The notes: generated by a model not told the origin, from the letters alone. A DNA stretch of 64,000 nt from Tannerellaceae bacterium (GCA_021203545.1 JAJQAZ010000016.1:40954-104953); one strand, 5' to 3'. Counted from the stretch's first letter, positions 1 through 8,886 are shown. A program made the numbers and translations.

Positions 1-1275
1 TTCTACCACATATTCGAATACAGCTTCTGTATTACAGCGAATCTGCAGACTGGCTCCTCCGGCAAAGTTAGAATTAAAGGCAGTATTTACTTCCTGAGCC
101 GGAACATCGTAATCCGTAAAATCCTCATAAACCGTAGCTCCTCTCTCGTCAGAATAGGTAACAATACGGTATACATTAAAATATTCTTTATAAGTACTAA
201 AAGGTTCTGCCACAAAGAAAGATTCTATTGCGGTTTGAGAAACAAGGTCAAACAGACTACCTTTTGCAAAATCTTCCTGTGTAAAACCATCTCCCAGGAA
301 AACAACTGTAGGAGCCGGTCCTGATGACACATTGGAACGTTGCTCTATAAATATAGAGTCATTGGCATAGACTATGTTGCCACTTGTTTTGAACCATCCA
401 ATTTCACTATATACATCTCCTCCCCAATAATCATCAAAGGCCCTTACTCTCCAGTAATAATTCTTATTCTCTAATAATACCGGATCATTCAACAGATAAC
501 TCGTTTCAGAGAAAGGGCCAAACTGACTATAGGTTGTAAAATTTTCACTGGTGGAATACTGGATACAATAAAGAACAGTATCTCCATCCGCATCCACCGA
601 TTCAGTCCATTCGAAATAAGGATAGATACTGGGTAGAACCGTATCAACAGGCGAGATCAATTCGGGTACAGTAGGCGGTGTATTCTCTACATCCTGGCTG
701 ATAGTAATATAATAACTGCTACCATTACATACGATCCGTATCCGATCGTCGTAACGGGGTTCTCGTTCCGTGATGGATTGTGGAGTTAAGGTAATGGTTC
801 CACTACCTGATCCTTCCATAGGTTCCACTTCACACCAGAGTGCTTCCGAATTATCAATCGTCCATGCATAGCGTGTCGTAATCGTAACCTCCTGCGGAGT
901 ACCGTCCCGGTCAAAAAAAACTTCTACCGAATCTACCGAAAGATACGTTCCCTTTTGTGTCACCGATATTGCTTCGGACAATTTACCGGCGGTCACATAA
1001 AAGGAAGAAGTTCTATCGGTATCTTCATCATTGGAAGCAACAATCACTTCAAGAGTTGCATTGCCGTTACCGGAGGTAGGAATAAAAGAGATCCATCCGA
1101 TAGTACTCTCTATATGCCAGTCACGGTCACATTGTATTTGTACATTTTTGATACTACTTTCAGAAGGAAATTCAAGGCTATCAACAGAAAGGGATAAAAT
1201 ACCTTCATCCTCTTTCTCCTTACAGGAAAAAAACAGGCAGAACAGGAGAACAAAGTAAACGAGGGCATTTTTCAT
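1..1275 (-). CDS. BACON-domain lipoprotein with M64 (IgA peptidase-like) domain, 3' end outside window
   Basis: The first 425 codons are open and run off the left edge. The N-terminus is a lipoprotein signal (hydrophobic stretch, then LFFSC with Cys18) followed by an acidic/lysine patch KEKEDE like the surface-export signal of Bacteroidetes lipoproteins. Two BACON-like repeats follow (about residues 27-105 and 106-190; first one ends ISVTQKG), then a fibronectin III-like segment with a WRVRAFDDYW-type strand (about 195-290). From about residue 305, FLGDGFTQEDF, EPFSTYKEYFNVYRI and a following SDERGA match the start of the peptidase M64 domain. The zinc motif HExxH would lie beyond the edge, so activity cannot be judged. 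Likely a surface metallopeptidase acting on host or dietary glycoproteins; the substrate is unknown. Confidence 0.8.
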   Translation of the reverse strand, partial: MKNALVYFVLLFCLFFSCKEKEDEGILSLSVDSLEFPSESSIKNVQIQCDRDWHIESTIGWISFIPTSGNGNATLEVIVASNDEDTDRTSSFYVTAGKLSEAISVTQKGTYLSVDSVEVFFDRDGTPQEVTITTRYAWTIDNSEALWCEVEPMEGSGSGTITLTPQSITEREPRYDDRIRIVCNGSSYYITISQDVENTPPTVPELISPVDTVLPSIYPYFEWTESVDADGDTVLYCIQYSTSENFTTYSQFGPFSETSYLLNDPVLLENKNYYWRVRAFDDYWGGDVYSEIGWFKTSGNIVYANDSIFIEQRSNVSSGPAPTVVFLGDGFTQEDFAKGSLFDLVSQTAIESFFVAEPFSTYKEYFNVYRIVTYSDERGATVYEDFTDYDVPAQEVNTAFNSNFAGGASLQIRCNTEAVFEYVVE

Positions 1276-1336
1276 ATCTCGTACGATTATCAAAAACAAA
1301 ATAAGTTTATTTCAAGCTAACAAACAAGTTTATCAG

Positions 1337-1423
1337 AAAAAAAGTAGTTAGTAGTTAGTAGAGACTCGCTTTGCTCGTTTTATATTCTACTAACTACCAA
1401 CTACTATCTACTAACTACTTTTT
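1337..1423. repeat. Long inverted repeat built of TAGTTAG-like heptamers
   Basis: An A-rich run and GTAGTTAGTAGTTAGTAG are followed, after about 25 bases, by CTACTAACTACCAACTACTA and CTAACTACTTTTT. The arms can pair into a long hairpin with a T tract on either strand. It starts right behind the stop codon of the downstream flavoprotein gene (TGA at 1425-1427, minus strand), so it may act as that operon's terminator. Confidence 0.6.
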
Positions 1424-1424
1424 G

Positions 1425-2894
1425 TCATTGTTGCAGATTCTCATGCATGGCAGCTGCAGCTTTACGGCCGTCGCCCATAGCAAGGATAACAGTAGCACCA
1501 CCCCGTACAATATCACCCCCGGCATATACATCAGTCAAGTCAGACCGCATACTGCTCTCTTCTACAATGATCGTACCCCATTTGCTTACCTGCAGACCCG
1601 GGAACGAACTTGGGATCAATGGATTCGGAGACACTCCTACACTTACAATAACCAGATCTACATCCACGTTTTCAATAGCACCTTCTACCGGCACCGGACG
1701 GCGACGGCCGGAAGCATCCGGTTCACCCAGTTCCATTTTTTGTAAACGCATCTGTTTCACACGTCCCTGCTCATCACCCAGATATTCTACCGGATTATGC
1801 AGAGTCAGGAACTCCACCCCTTCCTCTTTGGCATGTTTCACCTCTTCCAGGCGGGCAGGCATTTCTTCTTCGCTGCGGCGATAGATAATCATTGCCCTGT
1901 CGGCACCCAGGCGGCGAGCCGTACGAACAGAATCCATCGCCGTATTACCCCCACCGATTACCGCTACGTTTTTACCTAACAATACAGGGGTATCACTCTC
2001 CGGATTAGCGGCATCCATCAGGTTTACACGGGTCAGGTATTCGTTGGACGACATTACCCCTACCAGGTTTTCGCCCGGAATATTCATAAAGTTAGGAAGC
2101 CCTGCACCACTGGCAACAAAAATACCCTTAAAGCCATCTTCCTGCAGATCTTCATAACTAATTGTCTTTCCTACAATACAATTCTTGATAAACTGTACTC
2201 CCATTTTACGGAGTCCTTCTATCTCTACATCCACAATATGATTGGGTAAGCGGAATTCCGGAATACCATATTTCAGTACACCACCAATTTCGTGCAGCGC
2301 TTCAAACACAGTTACATCGTATCCCAATTTTGCCATATCACCGGCAAACGAAAGTCCTGCGGGCCCCGATCCGATAACAGCCACCTTTATTCCGTTTTTT
2401 TCTGCAATTTCCGGAACCGATATCTGTCCACTCTCGCGCTCATAATCAGCAGCAAAACGTTCCAGATAGCCAATAGCAACCGGTTCTTTCTTCATCTTCC
2501 GAATATAGATACACTGGCATTCACATTGCTTTTCCTGCGGACACACACGTCCACATACCGCAGGCAGAGCACTTGTTTCTTTCAATGTTTTTGCAGCTTC
2601 CAGAAACTCTCCTTTTTCAATGTGTTTAATAAACGTAGGGATATTGATATTCACCGGACAGCCTGTCATACAGGTAGGATTCGGACAATCCAGGCAACGT
2701 TGTGCCTCCAGCACTGCCTGTTCCGGCGTAAGCCCCAGATTCACCTCTTCCTTGTTACGGCTTCTGTAGTCCGCATCCAGTTCATTCATGTGTACACGGG
2801 GAATATCCGCGCGTTCTTTATTCTTTTTACTTTTACGTAATTCCTCCCGCCAGGGTTCGGAACGGCGTAAAGCGATCAATTCTTCTGTTGTCAT
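1425..2894 (-). CDS. gltA: NADPH-dependent glutamate synthase-type flavoprotein (NfnL/GltA large subunit)
   Basis: A 489-residue iron-sulfur flavoprotein. Cysteines 67, 70, 75 and 79 (CLDCPNPTCMTGCP) and a second set at 114-128 (CGRVCPQEKQCECQC) bind two [4Fe-4S] clusters. GSGPAG at 175-180 is the FAD site, and a second Rossmann motif GGGNTAMD near 315 binds NADP. The family includes the homotetrameric glutamate synthase small chain, sulfide dehydrogenase alpha and the large subunit of the electron-bifurcating NADH-dependent ferredoxin:NADP oxidoreductase (NfnL). The partner gene 19 bp upstream encodes the matching small subunit, which favours an Nfn/Sud role moving electrons between ferredoxin, NADH and NADPH over ammonia assimilation. 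Cytoplasmic. Glutamate synthase activity is not excluded. Confidence 0.88.
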   Translation of the reverse strand: MTTEELIALRRSEPWREELRKSKKNKERADIPRVHMNELDADYRSRNKEEVNLGLTPEQAVLEAQRCLDCPNPTCMTGCPVNINIPTFIKHIEKGEFLEAAKTLKETSALPAVCGRVCPQEKQCECQCIYIRKMKKEPVAIGYLERFAADYERESGQISVPEIAEKNGIKVAVIGSGPAGLSFAGDMAKLGYDVTVFEALHEIGGVLKYGIPEFRLPNHIVDVEIEGLRKMGVQFIKNCIVGKTISYEDLQEDGFKGIFVASGAGLPNFMNIPGENLVGVMSSNEYLTRVNLMDAANPESDTPVLLGKNVAVIGGGNTAMDSVRTARRLGADRAMIIYRRSEEEMPARLEEVKHAKEEGVEFLTLHNPVEYLGDEQGRVKQMRLQKMELGEPDASGRRRPVPVEGAIENVDVDLVIVSVGVSPNPLIPSSFPGLQVSKWGTIIVEESSMRSDLTDVYAGGDIVRGGATVILAMGDGRKAAAAMHENLQQ

Positions 2895-2913
2895 GATTTT
2901 TTAATAAGTGAGT

Positions 2914-3711
2914 TTATTTCTTTTCCACATCCCTATAGGCACTGAGTCGCATCAACATCTCATCAAAATCTACCTGATGAGCATCGAATTCAGGACCATC
3001 CACACATACAAACTTCGTTTTTCCACCTACAGTAATCCGGCAGGCACCACACATGCCGGTACCGTCTACCATAATCGTATTTAGCGAAGCTACCGTCGGG
3101 ATATTGTATTTCTGTGTAAGGGCAGAAACAAATTTCATCATAATAGCAGGACCAATCGTTACACATATGTCCACCTGTTCACGGTTGATTACCTCCTCTA
3201 TACCGTTGGTAACCAAGCCCTGTTTACCATACGAACCATCGTCCGTCATGATAATTACTTCATCCGAATTCGCACGCATCTGCTCTTCCAGGATCACCAG
3301 GTCTTTTGTACGGGCAGCCAATACAACGATTACTTTATTTCCTGCTTTGTGGAAAGCTTCTACAATAGGCAAAAGCGGAGCAACTCCTACTCCACCACCG
3401 GCACAAACTACTGTACCTACTTTTTCAATATGGGTAGCCTGTCCCAGGGGGCCTACCAGATCAGTGATTTCATCACCCACATTCAGTTCACAGATTTTCC
3501 GTGACGATCCGCCTACTGCCTGGATAACCAAGTCGATCGTACCTTTTTCGGTATCGGCACCGGCAATAGTTAATGGTATGCGTTCACCTTTTTCACCCAC
3601 TTTGACAATAACGAAGTGGCCGGCTTTACGGGAACAGGCAATCAAGGGTGCCTCCACTTCCAATTTTACAACATTAGCGGAGAAATGTTCTTTACTGACA
3701 ATTTTATTCAT
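2914..3711 (-). CDS. Ferredoxin-NADP reductase/sulfide dehydrogenase subunit (NfnS-like)
   Basis: 265 residues with the layout of dihydroorotate dehydrogenase electron-transfer subunits: a flavin-binding barrel (about 1-95), an NAD-binding domain with CAGGGVGVAPLLP (about 104-116), and a C-terminal [2Fe-2S] loop in GMCGACRITVGG with Cys221, Cys224 and Cys236. It is first in a two-gene operon with the large subunit. Together they form the NfnAB/SudAB-type complex; in bifurcating Nfn this subunit takes up NADH and passes one electron to ferredoxin. A -7 box, TATTTTTG on the minus strand, lies about 42 bases upstream. Sulfide dehydrogenase function is an alternative the sequence cannot exclude. 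Confidence 0.85.
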   Translation of the reverse strand: MNKIVSKEHFSANVVKLEVEAPLIACSRKAGHFVIVKVGEKGERIPLTIAGADTEKGTIDLVIQAVGGSSRKICELNVGDEITDLVGPLGQATHIEKVGTVVCAGGGVGVAPLLPIVEAFHKAGNKVIVVLAARTKDLVILEEQMRANSDEVIIMTDDGSYGKQGLVTNGIEEVINREQVDICVTIGPAIMMKFVSALTQKYNIPTVASLNTIMVDGTGMCGACRITVGGKTKFVCVDGPEFDAHQVDFDEMLMRLSAYRDVEKK

Positions 3712-3752
3712 TTAAATCGTTCCTGTTGAAAGTTTGTTTTGCTATATCGCGG

Positions 3753-3760
3753 CAAAAATA
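3753..3760 (-). promoter_or_regulatory. -7 box (TATTTTTG) of the Nfn-type operon
   Basis: Matches the Bacteroidetes -7 consensus TAnnTTTG on the minus strand, 42 bases before the small-subunit start. No convincing -33 box. Confidence 0.4.
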
Positions 3761-3764
3761 CAAA

Positions 3765-3877
3765 AAATTGACAATTGACAACTCACAATTGACAATTTGA
3801 TAGTTTAGAATTAAGCACTTTACACATGTGCATTGAATAATTTAATTCTCAATTGTGCAGTATCAATTGTCAATTAC
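3765..3877. repeat. TTGACAA heptamer repeats flanking a spacer
   Basis: Two groups, at 3765-3800 (TTGACAATTGACAACTCACA and on) and 3844-3877 (CAATTGTGCAGTATCAATTG and on), are inverted copies of a TTGACAA heptad. The right-hand group reaches into the stop codon of the GroES-like gene. Similar groups follow at 4271-4292 and 4317-4350. Confidence 0.6.
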
Positions 3878-4257
3878 TCAAAAAGACCTTCATCCCTGAT
3901 AAGCATCAGGATAGCCGAATGGGGAACGATCATATAGGTTTCTTCGTTAAAACTGATTTCATAAGCCGCATTATGCAGATACACAGCCAGATCACCTTCG
4001 TGTGCCTGCAAAGGAAGATAATGCACCTCTTCTTCCTTCTTTTTCCATACTTCTGTCTCCTCTACAGTAGAAGGCAACGGATAGCCCGGACCAGTTTTAA
4101 TAATATAACCACTCTGTATTTTTTCTCCCTGCTGAACAGTGGGAGGCAGATAAAGCCCGGACTTTGTCTGGCTCTGGGGATTTTTAGGTTTAATCAACAC
4201 CTTGTCCCCTACCATAAGAAATTTCTCAACATCTTTTTGCTCCAATGATAGTTGCAT
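3874..4257 (-). CDS. GroES-like co-chaperone family protein
   Basis: 127 residues. The segment VGDKVLIKPKNPQSQTKSGLYLPPT (about residues 16-40) is the first strand and mobile-loop region typical of Cpn10/GroES folds, and a later stretch, GYIIKTGPGYPLP, matches the next barrel strand. It is longer than classical GroES (about 90-97 residues), mainly through a charged insert (VWKKKEEEVHYLPLQ). No groEL lies next to it, and Bacteroidales normally carry the real groES-groEL pair elsewhere, so this is probably a paralogue of unknown client range. Repeats bracket the gene on both sides, and a -7 box lies about 40 bases upstream. Confidence 0.75.
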   Translation of the reverse strand: MQLSLEQKDVEKFLMVGDKVLIKPKNPQSQTKSGLYLPPTVQQGEKIQSGYIIKTGPGYPLPSTVEETEVWKKKEEEVHYLPLQAHEGDLAVYLHNAAYEISFNEETYMIVPHSAILMLIRDEGLFE

Positions 4258-4296
4258 AATTATTCTTTTAAAAATTGATAATTAACAATTAAAGAG

Positions 4297-4304
4297 CAAA
4301 TATA
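4297..4304 (-). promoter_or_regulatory. -7 box (TATATTTG) of the GroES-like gene
   Basis: Perfect TAnnTTTG on the minus strand, 39 bases upstream of the start codon. Confidence 0.4.
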
Positions 4305-4316
4305 AAAAGTCCTCCT

Positions 4317-4350
4317 CAAATTGTCAATTGTGCATTGTCAATTGTCAATT
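4317..4350. repeat. TTGACAA heptamer repeat at the end of the DUF4251 gene
   Basis: Three CAATTG-containing heptads in the same arrangement as those at 3765-3877. The block touches the TGA stop of the DUF4251 gene (4350-4352). Confidence 0.55.
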
Positions 4351-4888
4351 CAAAAAGATCTTCCTTTAAAGACATTCGATTCGCTTTCGGGATATAATAA
4401 TCCGGTAAAAGTAATCCGGTTGCTATTAAAGTTAGGAGTAACAGTTGCCGTACAACGGCTGGAACCCTGAACCATACGGATCGTAACATTAGCCGAAACA
4501 GCCGTCCCCTGCACCATCATCGAAAAATTTATATTTCCCTTTTTATCGGTTTCCATCTTCACATTCGAAGCCAACCCGTCTACCGTAATACCACCAATCC
4601 CGTTTGGTCCGGCATAAGCTGTATTAAAAGCCAGCTGAATAGTCGCCTTATCCCCATGCATCGAAACAAAATTGGTATTCGGAGTTACATAGGCAAACCG
4701 TCCTCTCTTAAAATCAATCCGGTCTGCTTCCAACACAAACTCACGTTCACTCAAGGCATTGACTGCCTGCACGTAAAGCAGACTATCCTGTGTCTGTTCC
4801 GCTGCTTTTCTGGCCAACCGTTCCGGAGAAGAGGTAGAACAAGAGGCGGTCAGCAGAATTACACATAAAAACTTACTAATTTGTCCAT
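4350..4888 (-). CDS. DUF4251 lipoprotein; signal peptide frameshifted
   Basis: From 4817 down, 155 residues match DUF4251, a small exported beta-rich domain of Bacteroidetes (strands SEREFVLEADRI and RFAYVTPNTNFVSM; end NSNRITFTGLLYP). Upstream, the same frame reads CVILLTASCSTSS, an obvious lipobox, but has no start codon. An ATG at 4888 begins MDKLVSF in the neighbouring frame. Adding one base to the A5 run at 4867-4871 joins them into a perfect lipoprotein signal peptide. So the gene as given lacks a working export signal, through either a 1-base sequencing error or a real or phase-variable slip. Starting at the internal Met (4817) would give a cytoplasmic product, which is unlikely for this family. 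Function unknown. Confidence 0.75.
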
Positions 4889-4940
4889 CTTTCTTTCTAT
4901 TTAATTGTTATAAAATTAGACAAATCCCATATCGATTAGT

Positions 4941-5996
4941 TCAATGGATTTCCTTGTTTTTCATGTTTTTAACATGCGATATCATATCTCGTGCTTCCAG
5001 CCGGTGAATTTCTTTTAATAAATCCTCTACAGAATGTACTTTCAGCAAAGTTCCTCCGGGTAGTGTAACAAGCAACTCCTCCGGCCCCACACATTGTATA
5101 TTTACATAATCCGGTCCTACCGGCGAAGGCAGATAGCCATTCTTAACCATTGCATTTCCTACCCAGTAAGCAGTCAGGAAATCGCCTTCAATCCCTACCG
5201 GACAGACTGGCGAAACAGCACTCAACTTTCCGGTAGCAGCATCAAATACAATTCCCTCCTTACCAAAAAAAGCGGCAAAACTTCCATCCAGAATTAAATC
5301 CTCCGGTGTTCCGCTCGCCAGTGCCTTCTGCTTTTCAAGCAACCACAGGCGGTCGCCCATTTGTATAGCCAGCTCCATATCATGTGTAGATAATAAAACC
5401 GCTTTGTTCTGCTCCTTAGCCAGTTTACGCAATAAAGCCATTGTTTCTATACGGCTCGACACATCCAGGAAAGCCGTGGGTTCGTCCAGTAAAATCACCG
5501 GACACTCCTGTGCAAGCGTTTTCGCAATCATTGCTTTCTGACGTTCACCGTCACTAAGTTCACCGACATACTGGGATGCTTTATAGGAAATACCCACCAT
5601 TTCCATAGAAGCCTCAATAACAGCTCTATCCCGGGACTTCAACTGTCCGAAAAATCCGGTATAAGGATACCGCCCCAACGAAACCAGATCGTACACCGTA
5701 ATCCCTCCGGCATTCGTTTTCTCTGTCAGCACCACGCCAACCGTCAGCGAAAAATCGCTTTGCGAATACTTTCCGGCAGGTTTACCCAGTATTTGGATAT
5801 GCCCCTGCAAAGGCGGCTGAAAACCACCCAGCGTACGCAACAAAGTAGACTTTCCGGCACCGTTCAATCCCAGCAAACAGGTTACTTCCCCCGGATAAAG
5901 GGATAGATTCAGGTGCTCGTGTACCACCTTTTTCTTTCCGTTCCGTAACTGATAACCAATCGATAAGCCGTGTGTCTCAATAGCCGGAGTCTGCAT
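4941..5996 (-). CDS. ABC transporter ATPase (iron-chelate/cobalamin type) with C-terminal extension
   Basis: 351 residues. Walker A GLNGAGKST (43-51), signature LSDGE (147-151), Walker B VILLDEP (167-173) and switch His205 are all present, so it should hydrolyse ATP. It belongs to the FecE/BtuD/HmuV branch that powers import of siderophores, haem or B12. After about residue 240 there is a tail of roughly 100 residues (VFDAATGKLSAVSPVCPVGIEGDF and on) absent from standard members of about 255 residues; it may sense or regulate. It follows the FecCD permease gene after 4 bases, so the two form a transporter. No substrate-binding protein lies nearby. Confidence 0.87.
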   Translation of the reverse strand: MQTPAIETHGLSIGYQLRNGKKKVVHEHLNLSLYPGEVTCLLGLNGAGKSTLLRTLGGFQPPLQGHIQILGKPAGKYSQSDFSLTVGVVLTEKTNAGGITVYDLVSLGRYPYTGFFGQLKSRDRAVIEASMEMVGISYKASQYVGELSDGERQKAMIAKTLAQECPVILLDEPTAFLDVSSRIETMALLRKLAKEQNKAVLLSTHDMELAIQMGDRLWLLEKQKALASGTPEDLILDGSFAAFFGKEGIVFDAATGKLSAVSPVCPVGIEGDFLTAYWVGNAMVKNGYLPSPVGPDYVNIQCVGPEELLVTLPGGTLLKVHSVEDLLKEIHRLEARDMISHVKNMKNKEIH

Positions 5997-6000
5997 AGCC

Positions 6001-7035
6001 TTAATTAAAATACTGAATATTCTTACGGTTTATAATTACATAAATAACAACCGGTGCCCCGATCAATGGAGTAACCGCATTGAGCGGCAACAGTATATTC
6101 TTTCCGGGCAACACCATTAACAGGTTGCACAGCATGGCTACACAAGCCCCTGTAAGCAGTGTAACCGGCAAAAGCATCTTATGATTGGATGTACCCAACA
6201 ACAACCGGGCCATGTGAGGCACTGCCAGGCCAATAAAAGAGATAGGACCACAAAAGGCAGTGGTTGTTGCCGCCAGCAATCCTGTACAGATAAGAATTAA
6301 AGCACGGGTTCGTTTTACCTTAATACCCAGATTCGCAGCATACATTTCGCCCAGTAATAATGCGTTTAAAGGCTTAATAAGCAAAATAGCAAGCAATAAG
6401 CCGGATAGGGAACATATACTAAATATAGGAAGCACCTCCAGCGATACCCCGGAGAAATTCCCCAGGCCCCACATCACAAAGGCATGCACCTTATCGGAAG
6501 AGGCATAAAAGTTGAGTATAGAAATAACAGAAGAGGCCAGGTAACCAATCATAATACCAATGATCAGCAACATTACACTACTCTTTACTTTGGATGAAAA
6601 ATAAAGGATCAAACCCAGAATGGCACAGGCACCCACAAAAGCAGCCAGGATAATAGCCGGATACCCATTCACCGGCAAATCAGCCATACGCGAAAGGGAA
6701 CCGCCAAAATAAAGCATCACAGCGGCCACCCCCAGATTAGCACCGTCACTAATACCCAGAATAGAAGGGCCAGCCAGCGGATTACGGAAAAGAGTCTGCA
6801 ACATCAAACCACTTACAGCCAACGAAGCACCGGCCAGCAAAGCCGTTACCGCCTGCGGCAAACGCGATCCCAATACAATATTTTGCCACGATAATCGTTC
6901 GGGAACCCCTCCTGTCAAAATATCAACCACACTCTGTAAAGGAATCGAAACCGCCCCGTATGCCAGATTCGCCAAAAACAGGAGAACCAACAAAAACAGT
7001 AAAATAAAATATATTAGCTCCCTTTGCCTGTTCAT
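6001..7035 (-). CDS. FecCD-family iron-chelate/B12 ABC transporter permease
   Basis: 344 residues, about ten membrane helices, starting with a hydrophobic helix (YFILLFLLVLLFLANLAYGA). Family signatures are GSRLPQAVTALLAGASLAVSG and NPLAGPSILGISDGANLG (about 57-95), then a coupling region TAFCGPISFIGLAVPHMARL near 265-285. This is the membrane subunit for import of siderophores, haem or cobalamin from the periplasm. The start codon overlaps the stop of the upstream MFS gene (ATGA), and the ATPase gene follows after 4 bases, so the three genes are co-transcribed. The substrate cannot be named without the missing binding protein or TonB receptor. Confidence 0.9.
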   Translation of the reverse strand: MNRQRELIYFILLFLLVLLFLANLAYGAVSIPLQSVVDILTGGVPERLSWQNIVLGSRLPQAVTALLAGASLAVSGLMLQTLFRNPLAGPSILGISDGANLGVAAVMLYFGGSLSRMADLPVNGYPAIILAAFVGACAILGLILYFSSKVKSSVMLLIIGIMIGYLASSVISILNFYASSDKVHAFVMWGLGNFSGVSLEVLPIFSICSLSGLLLAILLIKPLNALLLGEMYAANLGIKVKRTRALILICTGLLAATTTAFCGPISFIGLAVPHMARLLLGTSNHKMLLPVTLLTGACVAMLCNLLMVLPGKNILLPLNAVTPLIGAPVVIYVIINRKNIQYFN

Positions 7036-8453
7036 GAAATCACTCTGTCATACACATACAAAGCAACGGCAGCCAGTAATCCGATCGCGAAAAGCACCAT
7101 CCACAAATCCGAAGGAGAATAGGTATTCCACAAAATATTCGTTAACTCACGCGAAGTCATATTCAGTTGCTGGGCAACCTCACTGAAATAAGCATTATTA
7201 GATAAACCTTCCGGAATCTGTAACCCGTGTTCAGCAGCATAATGCTGTACAAAAGTTACCTTATCGGACATCCGCTGGTATACATTTCCCGAAATAATCC
7301 CGGCCAACACATTGCCGATAAACACAGGAATAAAGGAATACCCCATATAGAGGGCTTTCTTATCCGGAGGAGCAATCCGTCCGATATACTCCGTAATCTT
7401 CGGCGACCCGGCCATCTCGCCCAATGCGAAAATCAGGATTGCCACCATAGTAAAAAGCACATTCTGCGACACCAGTGTTAGCGACATACCAATAGAACAA
7501 ACCAGAAAACCACTCATCATTGATTTCAGCGGTTTCATCTTCATTACAATACTGGACACGGCTACCTGGAAAAGAATAATATACATCGCATCCATATTGG
7601 TAATAAACTCCGGATCCATCACACCCGGTTCCACACTATAATTGGAACTGATAAAAGGAATATACGTATAGAAGAAATTAAATACCACACTGGTATCCAC
7701 CCATTGCGAAATAAAAACGGGCAACATAAAAAACAACTGGTTATACATGGTCCAGAATCCGGCCACAATCAACAGGAAAATCAGGAACTTTGTATCCTTT
7801 ATAATCGCAAACATATTCCTGAAAATATGGGCAAATGTCTGCATCAAGGGAGTTTTCACCCTTTCCCCTTCCTCCCGGAGAGGTTCTTTATAAAAGAACA
7901 GCAAAATAAAGTTCAGTGCGATAATTCCTGCCGAAACATAAAAGATCAGATGCGAATCAGTACCCTTAAACAACAAAGTTACCATAGGCCCGAAAAAGCC
8001 CCCGATATTTACCATCATATAGAAAATACCAAAACCAATAGAAGCGGTTTCATCGGTAGTTGTTTTAGCTATGGTTGCCGAAATCACCGGTTTAAAAAGA
8101 GCCGCACCCAATGCCAGATACAGATACATCAGGAAAACCCCGGTAAAAGTAGAAAACATAGGCAATAGGATAAACGCCGAAGTATAAATCACAAACGAAA
8201 GCGTAAGTACCTTCTTATACCCATACCGGTCGGCAATAGCACCCGTCAGTACCGGAAGGAAATAAAGAATTCCCGTACCGACTCCCATAATAGTACCTTT
8301 CTGACTCTGTGAAAACTCCAGTCCTCCCATATCCGAAGAACCTGTCAGGTAGTTTGCAAACAACATAAAAAAGCCATACCAGGCCCATCTCTCCACTAAC
8401 TCAATCGCATTCGCCACCCAAAAAGTCCGTGGGAATTTACTGTAAAAACTCAT
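7032..8453 (-). CDS. MFS transporter, POT/peptide-symporter-like
   Basis: 473 residues with about 12-14 membrane helices. The start (FWVANAIELVERWAWYGFFM) and GAIADRYGYKK in the first cytoplasmic loop (about 76-86) resemble proton-coupled oligopeptide (POT) transporters and related Bacteroidetes MFS carriers. A hydrophilic stretch near 395-440 separates the last helices. It is the first gene of an operon with a FecCD permease and its ATPase, overlapping the permease by 4 bases. The pairing suggests a shared substrate, for example an iron chelate or a peptide, but this is inference. No clear -7 box was found upstream; repeats begin about 155 bases away. Confidence 0.75.
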   Translation of the reverse strand: MSFYSKFPRTFWVANAIELVERWAWYGFFMLFANYLTGSSDMGGLEFSQSQKGTIMGVGTGILYFLPVLTGAIADRYGYKKVLTLSFVIYTSAFILLPMFSTFTGVFLMYLYLALGAALFKPVISATIAKTTTDETASIGFGIFYMMVNIGGFFGPMVTLLFKGTDSHLIFYVSAGIIALNFILLFFYKEPLREEGERVKTPLMQTFAHIFRNMFAIIKDTKFLIFLLIVAGFWTMYNQLFFMLPVFISQWVDTSVVFNFFYTYIPFISSNYSVEPGVMDPEFITNMDAMYIILFQVAVSSIVMKMKPLKSMMSGFLVCSIGMSLTLVSQNVLFTMVAILIFALGEMAGSPKITEYIGRIAPPDKKALYMGYSFIPVFIGNVLAGIISGNVYQRMSDKVTFVQHYAAEHGLQIPEGLSNNAYFSEVAQQLNMTSRELTNILWNTYSPSDLWMVLFAIGLLAAVALYVYDRVIS

Positions 8454-8609
8454 ATAAGTAACTCGTTATATTATGACTATCCCGGTAAAGATAAAACATT
8501 TTCACATAATCCCCGGCGTTTGCCCACCGATATCGGTAATATTTATATAAATTTTTAATTAAATGATAAACAAAAAACCCAACAACTAAAACAGATTATA
8601 AAAAACAAA

Positions 8610-8636
8610 CCTGTTCCCCGGCTTACCGGGGACCGC
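8610..8636 (+). repeat. GC palindrome, family E (forward copy)
   Basis: Reads TGTTCCCCGGCTTACCGGGG followed by ACCGC. Related copies: 8887-8914, 17981-18006, 18058-18083, 57176-57203 and 58576-58599. Confidence 0.6.
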
Positions 8637-8689
8637 AAAAGAACAGGAAATATATAGTTTTTACCGCTTAAAGCAAACGCACTGGTTGA

Positions 8690-8799
8690 AGGGGATTTGC
8701 AATCCGCTTTCATATACATAAGTTACGGTTTAACCGGTATTTATTTGTTTATCGGATCACAGATCCTAATACTCGTTAGTCGGGGATTACAAATCCCCT
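8690..8799. repeat. Dispersed repeat, family B, copy 1
   Basis: Begins GGGGATTTGCAATCC and ends GGGGATTACAAATCCCC, an inverted pair. Its inner part, TCACAGATCCTAATACTCGT, is shared with 14738-14845. Confidence 0.65.
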
Positions 8800-8886
8800 C
8801 CTCCAAAAAATCCCGGAACTCAATACACCAGAATCACACTGGCAATAACAGCTTCAACTACAGGAACAATTACCGTTCGTGTTTAT

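Noticed and set aside
3765..4350. TTGACAA repeats as a CRISPR array
   Set aside because: Repeat units are 7 bases, inverted to each other, with no regular 25-40 base spacers and no cas genes.
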